Source: Orbilia blumenaviensis (taxonomy: Eukaryota > Ascomycota > Orbiliomycetes > Orbiliales > Orbiliaceae). Taken from it: a DNA stretch of 64,000 nt. Positions 1-13,073 of the stretch are shown here, in pieces. The translations under genes were made by a program, and so were the position numbers. The notes under the pieces are model-generated. The model ran no database searches. It had not been told where the DNA came from and worked only from the letters and a program-made list of their open reading frames with translations. Each line of letters starts with the position of its first letter. Position 1 is the stretch's first letter. The stretch spans positions 2,418,001 through 2,482,000 of the forward strand of contig JAVHNS010000001.1 in the NCBI GenBank assembly GCA_036872755.1, given 5' to 3'.

Positions 1-1599
1 AGACTAAGAAGGTGAGGCTGGGGAGTGACACGGCTGAGAATGGGGAGGGGGTCGGGCGAGTGATAAACGTCTACCTTCAACGGATACCAGCATACAATTA
101 TATGCACACATCCCTAGGCCTTCCTCCCTTGCCCCCTACCCGGAACTCCCCAGGAAATGTTGACAACCCGCTTCATTCACTCATTCATTCAGCCTCTATA
201 TATATTTTTTTTAAAAAAAAAAAAGAAAGAAAGAAAGAAAGAGTTCGGATAAACCGGCCTCTTTGTCTGCTGGGCGCGGGTCGTAACGAGATAGTTCGTG
301 TACGTACGGTTGCTAGGATTATACCCTATCCTGTGTAACCTGTCACATAATATATTTTTGCCTCTGTTACCGGAGATTTCCATCCTCAATTTAGGTAATA
401 GGTAATATAATTAAGCTTCTTCTGCTTCCTCTCCCGGACGGGTTGATCCTGGTCCCCCAAAACAAAGCAAAAGACGGAGACGTTTTTCGTTCTTTGTTTA
501 TATCACGACTTGATTCAGCTTCACACCATTGCACAAGCCTTCAAAGGGAGGGGCGGAAAGAAACGTGCTCATTAATAATAATTGATTATCAATAAATAAT
601 AAAGAGGTTCTGGACTAATAAATATTATTACTACATGAAAGTAAAGAAAAAGTCAAGTCAAAAAAAGAAATGAAACAGAAAAAAATGGTACTCGCTGGCG
701 AGTTCCGTAGACGAACTTCTGGAAGAACTGCAGTAAAATAAAAACATAATAGTATATAAGAAAAATATGATAAGTCTTGTGAGGGGAATAACAGGGTCAT
801 TAGGTAGTTATATCGCAAAAAAGAGATAATTATATTAAAAGATAACTACGGGGCATTACAATGAACAAGAAGAGTATGGTGGTGTTGGAGGAAGATAGGA
901 AGGAGGAGTAGTTTTTTGACGTTTTTTGATATTCCCTTTTCTTTGTAAAGCTGTCATGTTATGTAAATCTTTGGTTTAATATATGACAACGAGGGAGCTC
1001 GAGACAGACCGCTCGAGATTTGAGAGATAGAGATGAAGGCGGGGGGCAATTGAGCTTTCGCTAAAAAGGAGTTTTTTCGTTTTATCCATCGATAAGGATT
1101 GGGGATAATCATTTTCGGCCTCCGGGACGGTGACAATGATGGTGGAGATGTCAAGTAATAAGGAAAAAGGAAAAGGAATCAATAAACGAAGGCCATTACG
1201 ATGAGTGAGTGATGTAAAAAGCAAGATGCGAGTATGAGTGTGGGGAGCAGAAAAAATACAATATGCTTTACATGACTTCTTCTGACAAAAAAGCAATCAG
1301 ATCCCAACAATGTAAACGAATGCATTGATACCCAAACTATTAAAAAAAAGAATTGGCAGCTAACAACAATATAGATAAAAACAGACCAGAAAAGATAAGG
1401 GAAAAAAATGAAAGACGTTTTGTTACCACCAGGTGAATTCGATTTCGCTAGACATCATGATCGGAGAGATAGTTTTGGACCCATTAAGTTTGTTATGTTA
1501 TGCATGCAGATAGATGATTGATATGACTAAAAGAGATAGGTGAAAAATGGTGGCGAGATCAGGAGAAATTAAAGGTTTTTTGTTCTGGTGACGCTTGCA
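1..1599. other. Intergenic, 3' flank of the homeobox gene
   Basis: I see no supportable gene. The stretch is A/T-rich with short homopolymers, including a T/A run followed by AAAG repeats near 206-241. Open frames here are short, low in complexity and match nothing I know. The part nearest 1600 is probably the 3' untranslated region of the homeobox gene, which is read leftwards. Confidence 0.6.
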
Positions 1600-3651
1600 T
1601 CACTGCAGCTGTTGCGGTTGGCCCTGCTGCATGGTATGGGGTAGTTGGTGCTGCTGCTCCGGTGAGAGTGCAACGTGGTGACCCATGGGGCTCATGTTGT
1701 ACGGCGACAGATGGCTGTCAACGTCATCGATCTCCTCGAGGGCTGGCGGGCTCTGGTGAATTGCTAACGATTGCTTGGCATATAGATCTGTCAATTCATC
1801 GTTACCGTAGAGGGCTTGTTCATGGGTGAGCGGGAACAGCTCGGCTGATCCTGTTCGGTCGATGAATGGAGGGGAGCCGGATGCGATAATTGGATCACCA
1901 TTGCTCAGTGCCGAAAGCGGGGATACAGACTGTGGAATAAGGCCGTTGGGGTTGATCATGGGAGATAACCAGGGCTGGTCCATAAAGGGGGAGTGGAGGC
2001 CAGGGGTCATGGCAAGATCACCGGGCATACCAGGGCTAGCAGCGTACTCGGAAACGGTAGTTGCTGCAGAAAGAGGATAAGCTGGTCTGTAATCCAAAAA
2101 GCCAGGGGCAGAGGTATCGATCCTGAGGTTGTTCGACATGGCATGAGGATGCTGGGGAGCAGGGGCGAACAGATGGCCGTTGGAGTTTTCCTCCATCTTG
2201 AGCTTGGGGCTGACGGAAGTACCAAGGAAAAACGAGTCTTCGTTCTCTGGTTCGATAATGACATCGTCGAACTGGAACGAGGGCATGGGACCAAAGTTTG
2301 CGAAGTCGTTGATATTGGGGACGGAACGACTCCTCTGCCTCTTGTGTCTGTATGGGTTTGCAATGTGGCCACGAGCTTCTTGCTGGACAAGAGATGGCGG
2401 TGCCATCATTCCAGAAGCAGATGAAGGACGCATGGGGGGAGATGGTGGGCTAGCAAATGTGGCATCGAACATGAATGGCTGTGGCTGTCTGTGTCGGTTC
2501 TGGAAAACATCCAAATTCAACAACTTGGCGAGCTGGCTCTGTAGAGACTTAGCATTGCCTCCGAGAGTGTGAGTGAAGATCTGGGTAGCCTGCTGGTCTT
2601 CAGTGAAGTCACCGCATTGGACGAAGCCACCGGAGCCTGATGTATCCATGAAGAAGTGTGGTGGCTTGAGCAACTGAATGACAAGCTGACCTTGCATCTG
2701 ACCACCGTGCGTGCTTGGTGGGGCCATTGGAACGTTCAAGGTCTCGAGCTCAATGCTCTTGATATTTCTGAATGGGTACTCAATCTTATAGCCTGCGGAG
2801 TCGTTGTTAATGTAGTATGTGATGCAGGCCTTCTCTGGCGAGTAGAAAACTACGAGGTCCATAGCATTCTGTCCAATTCGTCTCCATGTACCAATGTTCA
2901 AGGAACGGCATGTGAAGTGGTGAATGACAATCTTTCCTGTAGAAGCCTCACCAGGAGCCGAGAAGCCGCCTCCGAAACCGTTCAATGCACCACTTGTGCC
3001 GTACGCAAGGGCCTTCATCTCAGGGTTCTGGTTGGCAAGGTAGAGTCGAACACTCTCTGGTATCGAATCAATGTCCTCACCACCGTTTTCCAGGGACTTC
3101 TTTGCAATCAACTTGATCTTTGCACGTCTATTCATTCAAATGTAAATCAGCAAATCTACGTTACATCTCCGGAATATTGGTGTGAATGCATACCGGTTCT
3201 GAAACCAAATCTGAACAGATCTCTCTGTCATATTGATTTCCTGAGCTATTCTATCTCTGACAATAGCAGTTGGAGTAGGGTTCTTGCTGAACTCGCGTTC
3301 CAATGTGACTAGCTGATCCTGAGTAGCTCGCTGACGCTTCTGATTCTTCTGTTGTTGCGTCAGGGTGCTCTTCCTTGGTGGTCGTCGGACAGCACCGGAC
3401 GAGCTATTGGAGCCACCATGTTGCTGTGGCTGAAGTGGGGGGGAACTTGAGGCAGCAGAAGACACCGAGGCGAATGACAGCCTGTGGTCTCCAGACTGGA
3501 ACATCTGGGATGCTATTTAAAAAAAAATTATACAGCTTAGCACATGGTCGGTACATGGTGGGATACACATTAAAGCATATCATTTTTAGGTGGAGAAGCG
3601 TATTTCCAACGACATACCTTCCAGCAGTTCCTGATGAGGTGTAGCAAACAT
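1600..3651 (-). CDS. Homeobox transcription factor, 3 exons, 626 aa
   Basis: Nuclear DNA-binding regulator. Exons are 3651-3618, 3512-3194 and 3127-1600 (introns 105 and 66 nt). The start is an ATG in a 34-nt first exon ([14 protein letters not shown]...). The second exon has its own internal ATG, but a GTATGT donor and TAG acceptor join the short exon to it in frame. A homeodomain lies at about residues 67-127. Its recognition helix carries WFQNR, and the second intron falls between that R and the following RAKIK, a position where splicing restores the full WFQNRRAKIK motif. Downstream is a conserved block of about 100 residues ([20 protein letters not shown] onwards), then a long Ser/Pro/Gln-rich tail typical of activation regions. 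It resembles the large Pezizomycotina homeobox proteins, but I cannot assign a named orthologue. Homeodomain identity is near certain; targets are unknown. Confidence 0.93.
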
Positions 3652-6600
3652 TACTGAATATTATATTTTATATCTCGATCTGATGAGAGTGTGGCTATCT
3701 TCGGGACTTAGTGGTCCGCACAACGTGGTCTATCAACCAACTTCCTCTCAAGGCGCAGGTGCACACTCAGATTAGTTCTTGGGGGGTCGGCGTATGATGT
3801 CGTTAAAATTGCGAAATTCAAGAGTAGTAATAAAACGTATTCTTTTAGGGCTGGATTATTGAAGCAAGCAGTGGTAGTTGGGTGATGTGGATCGATCAAT
3901 TATTCGTAATGAGAATCTGAACGCGTTGAATCTTGAGACCTTGTGTATTACTTTCCACCTCGAATAATTTCCCTTGCAGAGTAGTAGTGGTAGTAGTAGT
4001 GTAGTAGTGTAGCCCGTCGTCCGAATAATGGCCCTTTCGATAAGATAAAATAAAATAACGTAGCGAAATTCAATATTAAAATAAGGAGCGTGATGGGATC
4101 AGCCGAATGAGTGAGGCTATATCCTAGGGTTTTTTGGCAAAAAATCAAGAATGAACGAATGAGTGTTATGTCTCTTCGAGGTTTGATTACGAGGAGAAAT
4201 TGGGGGAGATGAAAGGGAATTAAAAGGAAAACAGAAGGAGGGAGGGAAAGGGAAGGAATAATTGTAGGAAAAGCGAGCGGAGGTGCGCCCAAGGAAAAAG
4301 TAACCACAGGTCCCACGGGAGGAGGGAAGGGGCCTTGTCGAGGCTGGCTTCTTTCGCGCAGAGGAGGGAACGACTCCACCAAACGAGCCCTTCACCGTGA
4401 CTGGGCAAAAAGGGGGATTCAAAACAGACCGACAGATTCTACACACGCTAACGAGAGACCCTCCCACACACATCCCATCGACTCCGGCATCTTTTTGGGC
4501 TAGGTGGTACAACTTGCACCATGCAAAATCCTCCCTTTCGCTGACCTGCGTTAAGTTACCCCTGTCGGAATCTTTGGGGACTGCGAAGAATTGGGCAGGC
4601 GTGGGGACGCCTGTTTTTGCTACCCATGTTTTCTTATTCTTAGCCTGTCTCTTCCGGAGGGCCTTTCCCCCAATGGTGATAGCCGGGCGAGGTGGGTTTC
4701 TTTTGAGTTCTTGTGCACCGCGTGTGATCTCTTCCTCTCCGGTCATTGAGCCTTGCTGATTTCAATATTACGGACGAATTGCTTCGCCTGCCCTTGGTTC
4801 GAGATTCGTGTTCATAATCATCAAGAAACACACAATGATGAGAAGACTAACAGACAACCGTATAGCCTGCGGTTGTTCGTAACGCCGTCATGGCGCAATC
4901 ATTTTTGGGGGAAGATGCTTCAAAGGACATGCCTAACAGCCGCTGGAATTAAGCAAGCAATCCAGGGATCCTGTGCCTGTTGCATTTCTTCGATTGTTGA
5001 ATTGACTGTTGTTTTGTTGCGACCTTTTTTTTTTTTTTTTTTTTTTTCTTGCCAGAGCGCGTGCGCTCCTAACAAGGTTGCCTGCCTGCTTGCGGTGCAG
5101 CTCCCCCGCTAAACATCGGGATAGGTTGTGTGTAGTGAACATTTTGTCAGAAGTGTGGGTGTGTGTGGGCGTATGTATCCTCATGTTGATGGTTCCTCTG
5201 CTGCTCACAAGAGGAATTTCATTCCCATTAGTCATGGCTAACGGCGTGAAGGGGAAGAAAAAAAGTCCCTCGATGTGCAGCCGTATTGAGCGTAGTTAAC
5301 ATATCCCAAACGCTTTCCGCCCTTTACTTCGGGCATCGTTGAAGCTCTAAAACTTCCTCATGCCGGAAATGTCGTCACTAAAGGCATGGTGGAAAATGCT
5401 ATGCTCCCCTGGGAGAGGAAGTCAAGACGTGCCATTCCCAACCCTAAACTGCATCGCAGACGAAGGGACGAATAACAATCTGTTCATTCAGCGGAGTTTT
5501 CCCTTTGAAGGCTTGTGCGAAGCCGCAGGATAAGGAAGACCGGGTTCGTGATTGGCAGGCGCCGGATCGTGATGGTCCAGGCTCTCCGGCTGGGCAAGGG
5601 CGGTGGTCCAACCAAACCGTCCCACGCAGGATTCAGCCAATCAGGCTAGCGATCTAACGGGACCATGTCATTCATCGACGGCAAACTTTTTTCTTTTGCA
5701 TGAGGTGAAAGTCTTGTCGGCATTAAGCAAGACGGCCGGGGAGAAGCCCATGGCCGAGTTGGTTTTGGCTGCTCTTGTGTGTCTTCGTCCCTTTGTGGCG
5801 CTTGACCCGATTGAGGATTTAAAGGGGTCGATAGACGTATGTCCCATATCATCCTTGCACCGAAACATCATGTCGGAGGGCCGGGTCAGACAAGAGGAAA
5901 GCGTTCTCGTTTTTTTCCTCTTTCTTTATTTATTTATTTCTCGCGAATAATCCGGTAATCAGAGGTACTTCCGTCGATAGCGATGAGGCTTGTAAGCTGG
6001 GCAGGCGAGTTCACCAGCTTTGGATATTCGCACTGTGCCGGACTGGCGAGGGTTAAATCTTAACGTCTGCAAGTCAGCAATTAGCCTCAAGTGCAAGTGC
6101 AAGTGCAAGTGCAAGGCCTTTGGCTTTTTTCTTCTTCTTCTTCTTCTTCTTTCGCCGCTGTGCTTATCATCATCCCCCACAAATTAAACTCACGAAAACG
6201 AGTCTCCCTCTCCAAAATTCTATTCTAAAAATACCCTTATACCGTGTCCCGTCAGTACATATATGTACGGAGTACATGAACAGGCAATCGCACGTGGTTT
6301 TCCTCTCAACGATTATTTCGTGCATCCGAAGTATGTCCTTGTCTGGCCTCGCTCAACTGCTAGCATGCTCCATCCAGTTCTTAACTTGCAACCTTGTCAA
6401 TAGGACGTCTGGATGTCTCCCTCCAAAACACCCTCACAGGTCCCAGGAACACCCAAAACGACCGTTTCCAAACATTGGGTCCACTCCCCCTTTGGGCCTG
6501 TACGTAAGTACTATGTATGTATGTGCAGCTGTGACGGAGAAAGTTCGACGCAGGAACCTGCACCCATTCAGCTCTCTCACAATCGGATGAGAGAGTAAAG

Positions 6601-7774
6601 GAAGCCCTTGCCGTTGGCGCAAACCAAGCCTTTCCCATTCGGTCCCGATCAATGCTAGTGGGTGACCTAATGGGCCATTCGCGTCCCCTTTCCGTCCCCG
6701 AGGCTCGGTGTCGGAAAACTGTGCCTCGATGGTGACACTAAAATATGTATGTATGTGTATGTATGTCTACATACAGCTGGGCTTTCCTGCAAGTCCCTTT
6801 CTCCTTGCATTGACGTCTAAGTCCCACCCCCATGTGCACACCACTAAACGGCATTGAAAGCCTAAGGCCCAATGGACAAACATCGCAGTCGCATGTAACT
6901 ATCTCTGCCTTTTTGTGCCTTTTTGTGCCTTCTTTCGTGAGGCTATTCACCATTTCGTTGCTTTTTTATACACACCATTTCCCAAATTTCCGTTGATGAA
7001 AGGGAAAACGGTTCGTCGAAGGGAAATTCTTGTCGAATGGATTTTGTTTTTCATCTTTGGGAGTTTTTTTTTTTAGTTTTTTTTTATTTATTTTCTTGGC
7101 CATGGGGAGGGGTGTGGACTGGTCTGGTCGATTCAGGGCAATCAGCAGCATACTATCGAACGCGAAGTTTCTTTCCCATACCTCTCGAGCTTCTCGAACC
7201 ATTCTCGAGATTTCTCTGATATGTTGGTACCTGAAACAGCGGGTAGCATGTACATACATGTGCAAGCTATGGATCTGAGGGGAAAAAAAATTCCACCCCT
7301 CTATGCATGTCTTCCAGCAGCTAGACTGCAAGCCAAACCTGCAGGGCGAGCATTCCAGTAGTGCAACATCAGCTAGCTACATATCTGACCCATTGGCCCA
7401 TCGATCCGGTGCCTATCTAAGTTTATATCCAGACACAGGCACAGGCACAGACATACCCGAACATACCCAAAATTGTGGAAAATACCACATGCCTATGTCA
7501 GTATATCTAGATTCTGATAAATAATCTACCGACCCGTCTCGTCTCGGTAGCTTGTCTTTTTTCGTCAGCATCGGTATACCTGATACACCCTACACCCCTC
7601 CCCGGGCACCCCTCCCCCACCCACATTCTAAGAATAGTCATGGGTTGACAGTCCGATGTCAAAGAGTCTTACATAAATGAGAGCCAAGCGTGTATCGGGA
7701 CCACGGTTCCCAGGTAAACAAAGAAGTCGACGTCGACATAGAATCCTGACAAGCTTCTTTGGAAGTTTCTCTTT
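3652..7774. other. Long intergenic region upstream of the homeobox gene
   Basis: About 4.1 kb with no convincing gene. Landmarks: a 23-nt T run (5025-5047), CAAGTG hexamer repeats (6088-6115), TTC repeats (about 6130-6152), TATG/TGTA repeats near 6745-6770, and two adjacent TTTTTGTGCC units near 6911-6930. Several frames of 100-200 codons exist, the longest on the minus strand at 4117-4746, but they are compositionally biased and show no domain. A long leader or upstream control region of the developmental-type homeobox gene is the likeliest content. Confidence 0.5.
6088..6115. repeat. CAAGTG hexamer microsatellite
   Basis: Four complete CAAGTG units and a partial fifth, followed after a short gap by a TTC trinucleotide tract. 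It is intergenic. Confidence 0.9.
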
Positions 7775-8359
7775 TTAATATATTACTTTCGGATGATTTA
7801 TTATGTGATCATATGCAAAACGTTTGAAACAGGAAAAATAAATAAGCCTTTTTCTGTGCCCGAAAAAAAAATAATTAAAAAAAGGTAATATGAGCAAAGG
7901 AGCATGTTCAAATGTTTTCAATCTTCGACATGCATATCTCTTACCTGCCCTTCCATTCCTCATCTCGACTGGTTGGAATATCTATCCGATATGATGAGCT
8001 CGAATCGATGGCCGCCTCAAGCTTACAAGGCGCAATCAAATTTGGTTCTATTTTAGAAAGATATTTAGATATAGGTGTTTCTGACACCGGAATATGCCCA
8101 ACCATCGACAGCAGTCCGAACAGGGCTGTGATTACTGCATGTGAACTGGATATAGCAAGTATACTCGGTTTCAATTTGTTCTCCTCTCTTTCTCTTCGTC
8201 TAATCTGATCTAATAGATCTGGATATCTTGTGTTCATACGGTAAAGGTCGCGAAGTTCGTTAGAGAGATAGACAACGTTAATAAAAACAATAAAGAAAGA
8301 AAGAAGAGTAGAGACAATAAGTAAAACCGCTCGATAGGCCGGAGAACGGATCAGCCGAA
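7775..8359 (-). CDS. Possible small membrane protein (hypothetical, start unresolved)
   Basis: Not recognised. Directly 3' of the flippase gene, the minus strand carries a protein-like frame. A TTGTTAG acceptor ends at 8360, coding runs to 7945, and the frame then crosses a good intron (donor AG|GTAAGA, acceptor CACAG, 7944-7854, 91 nt) and continues in frame to a TAA at 7775. The product has two hydrophobic segments (one just after SPAYRA, the other around HAVITALFGLLSMVGH) separated by a charged stretch rich in R and E. The frame stays open further upstream to about 8500, but there it is T-rich and encodes mostly F/Y, so the true first exon and ATG are unclear. It could be an unannotated gene, an alternative 3' exon set of the flippase, or chance. 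Confidence 0.35.
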
Positions 8360-8506
8360 CTAACAAAAGGGAAGGAGCAAGATAAAAAAAAAAATACAAG
8401 TAGTAATAAAATAAAAAAAAGTAGTAAAGGGTGATAAAAACTAATAATGCATACAAGAATCTGAAAATGAATGGGTTGTCGAAGAAAGAAAAAAAAAAGT
8501 GAATCC

Positions 8507-11500
8507 TTAAGACCGCCTAAACCATGAATTGCGTTCAACTCTTTCAATCTCCCCTTCCTCTTGCTCCCGATACCCATCCTCCTCGTCTCCTCTCCTGACT
8601 TTTCTGTGCTCAAGCTCATAACTATCATTACCATTATCATTTTCTTCTCTTATGGCCTCTCCCATCTTCCGTGTCTTCCGGCTCCCCAGCCGCACGTACG
8701 CAAATCTCGACTCTCTTCTCCTCTGAATAATCTCCTTTAGCACCTCTCCATTAGTATTACCTTCTAGAGCCGACGAATTCAGCTCTTCAAAGAAATTAAT
8801 GTTTTGCGTGTACGCCGCATATTCCAGTTTCTTTTTCAATATAGGGTCCTTCTGAATCGCCTGGAAGTGATCTACTTCATTAGGGAAGAAGCTGGTCTTA
8901 ATTGATTTTACCGAGATTTCGAATATTATGCAGCACCCCAGGACCAGAAGGACCACTGTCCACCACAACAGATCGCGGCCAACGTGCAACGCGAATTCTT
9001 GTGGGAGATAATAGATCGTCCAGGTATGGAAACCGTACCCGAGGATGACCACGTTCCAGAGGAACCAACCACCAACGGATATCACAAAGACGATTAGGGC
9101 GACTATTGTTTTGTTGTGCTGTTCTAAGAATCTGTTCGAAGGAGAGAGTGAAACGGTTAGTCCTCTCCGTGTTACATATATCCGGGTTAATTTGAGGGTT
9201 TGGACTTACTGGAGTTTCGTATTGACAAATATCACCACAACGGTATATATCAGGGCGCCAATGGAGTAAATCCCTTGGTTTGGAACTATTATAGTCGTGT
9301 TGTAGAGTGCGTTTGCGGTATACCAAATTAAAGCAGCTTCTCCAACCGCAATAACAATCCAACCAAGGTAGGAATACATGTTGAATATGGTCCGTTTGTT
9401 GTAGACATAAAGCTCGGGAACAGCGAGAAGGGTCTCCTGTTCGAGGTCCTTTTCCATGATACCAAGGAAGATGATTGCGAGCGACGTGAAGAAGACGTTG
9501 TACAGGGCCAAGCTCCACTCCTCGTAAAGCGATGTCCCGCTAAAGCCGTTATTTGGTTGATACATAGCCTGAATGATGAAGAACATCATTTCCTACAGCA
9601 TTGACGTAAGCATGGGTCCCATGAAGACGGGGGGGTATATCATAAAACTCACTTTCCAGAAAGTTCCGAGAACGTATTTACACGTCCGCACGTAATTCCA
9701 TCGTCCGTGACAAAGCAAAAGTTTCAACAAAAACCTGAACTGAGCGATCGAATAATCCGAACTTCTCGCTGCGGCTAAACCCTCCTTTCCGGTGATACCC
9801 ACACCCACCTGGGCTTCCTGAATCATAGCAATATCATTGGCACCATCGCCAATGGCAAGGGTAACCGCCTTTTTGACTCTCTTGCGAATCGACCGCACGA
9901 GACCAGCTTTTTGGTTAGGGCTGGCTCTGCAGCAAACGACTGAGTCAACGATGATGGTGAATTCAAAGAACAGATTGCTGAGGGTTTCGTCTTCTTCAAT
10001 CACGCTTAGGGTGCTTCCATCGACAACACCGACAGAGTGTGCTAGATCATGTCTCTTAAGCTTGTCAATGTAATCCCGAATCTGCGATCCAAGATCCCCA
10101 ACATCTTGATCAACGATCATAACTTCGGAGACATCTGTGATAAGACGGCAAGAATACCCAATGTTGATAGCAGTTTCCTTCTTGTCGCCAGTAAGCATCC
10201 ACATCTTGATACCGGCTCTTCGCAGCCTATCAATGGCATCTGGAACACCGTCTTGCAATTTATCCTCAATAGCAGTTGCGCCGGCAAATTCAAAGTCTCG
10301 CTCAATCTGATCGGCCGCTTTGTCAATCATGGCCTGTCTGTCAACAAGGCTAGTTGTGGCTTCGTTGTATATGCTAGCCCATTCCCGATAATGGTGTTCA
10401 TCTAGGAATCGATAACCGTAAATAAGTGTTCGCAATCCTTCAACCGCAAAGTCGTGAATCTGGCTATATGATTGGTCGAATACAAATCCGTCGTTGGTGA
10501 CAGCGCTTTCGTTTATATAGGTATCAAGTCTCCGAGGTCGGCTGGGGGTATCAGTTCGCGGTAATTCAAATGAGTGTCCAGGGTTCTTCTCCACAGCTGG
10601 TGAGTGAGTATCAGTTCCAAAACTTCGTCGGCCAGTGTAACTCCTTCGGGGAGCTGTCCAGCTCTGCCTGGGGCTGCCCATGCTGAATCGGTTGTGAGTG
10701 GGGCTTTGAGGAGGCATGCTCGCTCTGCGCACGAATTCAAACACTTCCTGGCTCTTTCTCTCACGATTTCGCTTTTCAACATCCTTAGAAGACCGAAGGG
10801 CCATCTCTTTAAGTCGAAGTAGTTCAGTCATAGTAGAATCTGCACCCTTCGAAAAGAGACATATTCTACCATCGGGACACCTAAGGATGATGGACATGCG
10901 CTTTCGTTTACTAGTGAACTCGAGAACTTCCAAGATCTCGTACTTTTCGGTTATAGGACGAGTTCCCGGGCCATTAGGGTAAGTGTTCACAGTAACACTA
11001 CCAACTTGCCTGTCGACATTCACATATCCGAGTTCTTGAGCAGCTTGGACTAAAGCAACCTCGTCAGGCGATGATGCCTGATAAGTAATCTTCCCATCTT
11101 CACTGGTTTCCGGTAAGCAGGTGTGGCAAAGAGCCAGGCAGAGGAGAAACATTTTTGCCCTTTGGGAATAAGCTGTCTCCGGGTGCATTTGAATGTAGGT
11201 TAACAGGTCTTCCGTTGACAATTCGCCTTCGGCAAGGACCATAGAAGCCCTTCTCCCAGGTTCTGGAACGTGAGGTCGATGTCCGTCTCCAATAGCGCCA
11301 TTCCGGATCCCTGAAGCAACTGAGCGTAACGATGCGTAATCGGCAGGCAGCCATGATTTTGGACGAGGCGCCTTGTTCTTGCCTTTTTCTTGCTCTTCGT
11401 TGTCGACTACCTTGGGTTCCCCGGTGTGCGTTTCCTGTTCCTTCTCAGCCTTAGTAACGTGGGTCCATGGATATCCAGCAACCGTCATCTTCCGGAATAT

Positions 11501-13073
11501 CATGGTGTTATCAGTGAGTGTTCCGGTTTTGTCGGAAAAGATAAATCCAATCTGTCCCAACTCCTCGTTGATAGTTGTAGTACGGGCCTCCATGGGGGTG
11601 TCGCTCTTTTCATCGTACATATCCCGATCGAAGAAGAGAATGTGCTGGCCAATTTTGATGATTTCCAAACTGACGTATAGGGATAGTGGAATAAGAGTAT
11701 TGAACATAATAATGAATGAAGCCAAGATTGGGAATGTTCCGACAGCCAGACCCTCGAGGTACCAAGAGTTACGTTCAGTTGATCGTTGCCATAATTTGTA
11801 CCCAAGCAGGGAAATGCCAGAAATGAAGATAACGACAAACATTATGAATATGATGATGTAGTTGACAGATGTTTGGAGAGTGGGTGTTTTGGCACGGGGT
11901 CTCTTGTTGGCGCTGTATATATCAATTAGTATCCAATATTTCGAAATATATAGCATGGTGCGCTTACTTCATGCGAATCTTTGTCTCCTCACCAGTAAAT
12001 ATAACGAGCCCGAGCGCACTCGGAGTGTTTCTTAAAACGCTCCCTCGGTATAAAACCTGAGAATTGGTTAAAGGTTTAATTTCGCCGGCAATCTGGATCT
12101 TTCCTTCAAAGTTATAAAGGTCGGAGTTCGGGTCCTCAATAGTAACCAGCTCGTCCTTAGCCTCCGCAAATCGCCCATAGAAATGGTCGGTAACATTAGG
12201 CAAAGCTTGCTTGCCCTTAAGGTTAGTTTCACCGTCCAAAGCAGAAGTTTCCACATATGCGATTCCAGTTTCCGATTGTGCTTGAATGAGCAAAAGGTCT
12301 GCTGGGATCATATCGTCTCTTTCTAGTTTTACAATATCCCCAACTCGTACATCTTCCCATATAATTTCCTCATAGTCTTCCCGGGCATCTGGTCCAGACC
12401 CTGATAATGATAAAACCTTTGCCTTCCGCCTGTTCTCTTTCCTGTCCTGTCGATATCTACGGAAATCATCGAATCCCTCCTTGGCCATGGAAAACGCGAC
12501 GAACAACGACAAAGGAACGATTGTGGTTAATCGACCTGTTGTACTGAGCGAGGGGATTAATTGCAAAATGGCAATTATCAAAAAGTAGAAATTGGCGAGT
12601 TTGCTGAATTGGTATATCAGCTGCTTCGGTAGGAAACTCCATATGCTATATCGGCTTGATCGGATGGTATTGTCGATGTAGTGTTTGTTACCGCGGCGTT
12701 CGTCGGTCAGCCTTGTTGTTTTCCGGTTCTTGTAGACGGTAAAGGGGATCTTTCGGCCGTCCTTGGATGGCGGCAGGTCCTGCATCCGCAGCACGAACTT
12801 CATCGCATTGATGAAAGGCTCCCGTACTCTATCCATTTTCGACATATGCTGTTTCTTGTAGTCGTAGTTTTTCCTTCGGGGCTGATCATCGCGTGTTCCC
12901 AGTGTTTTCCTCATGTCGTCGTTAGATGAGTTCTCCTGCCAGCCTGCTGTACCACCACCACCTCCATTCTCAGCTCCAACATCAGCGTTCCCATACTGCA
13001 ACCCATTCCTTGCGTCGCCCATATCGTATCCTGTTACCGGCGGTCCTGAAGCATGGTGATTTCTCCCCGTCAT
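8507..13073 (-). CDS. P4-type ATPase, phospholipid flippase (Dnf3-like), 1457 aa
   Basis: Moves phospholipid from the outer or lumenal leaflet to the cytosolic leaflet, driven by ATP, in Golgi/endosome or plasma membrane. Exons are 13073-11968, 11912-9653, 9592-9210 and 9131-8507; introns are 55, 60 and 78 nt and all junctions keep frame. Visible motifs: DGET of the actuator domain at about residue 280, the P4-typical PLSL in the fourth membrane helix (about 443), the phosphorylation motif DKTGT with Asp near 496, and GDGANDIAMIQ in the P domain. The last two exons hold the C-terminal membrane helices and an acidic/basic cytosolic tail. Such proteins normally act with a Cdc50-family partner, which is not in this window. 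The N-terminus and overall order fit the fungal Dnf3 group better than Drs2 or Neo1; subgroup is less sure than family. Confidence 0.95.

Noticed and set aside
4117..4746. 209-codon minus-strand frame upstream of the homeobox gene
   Set aside because: Biased Pro/Ser/Arg composition, no domain, and an aromatic/Pro-rich tail from repeat-like DNA; probably a chance frame in the leader or promoter.
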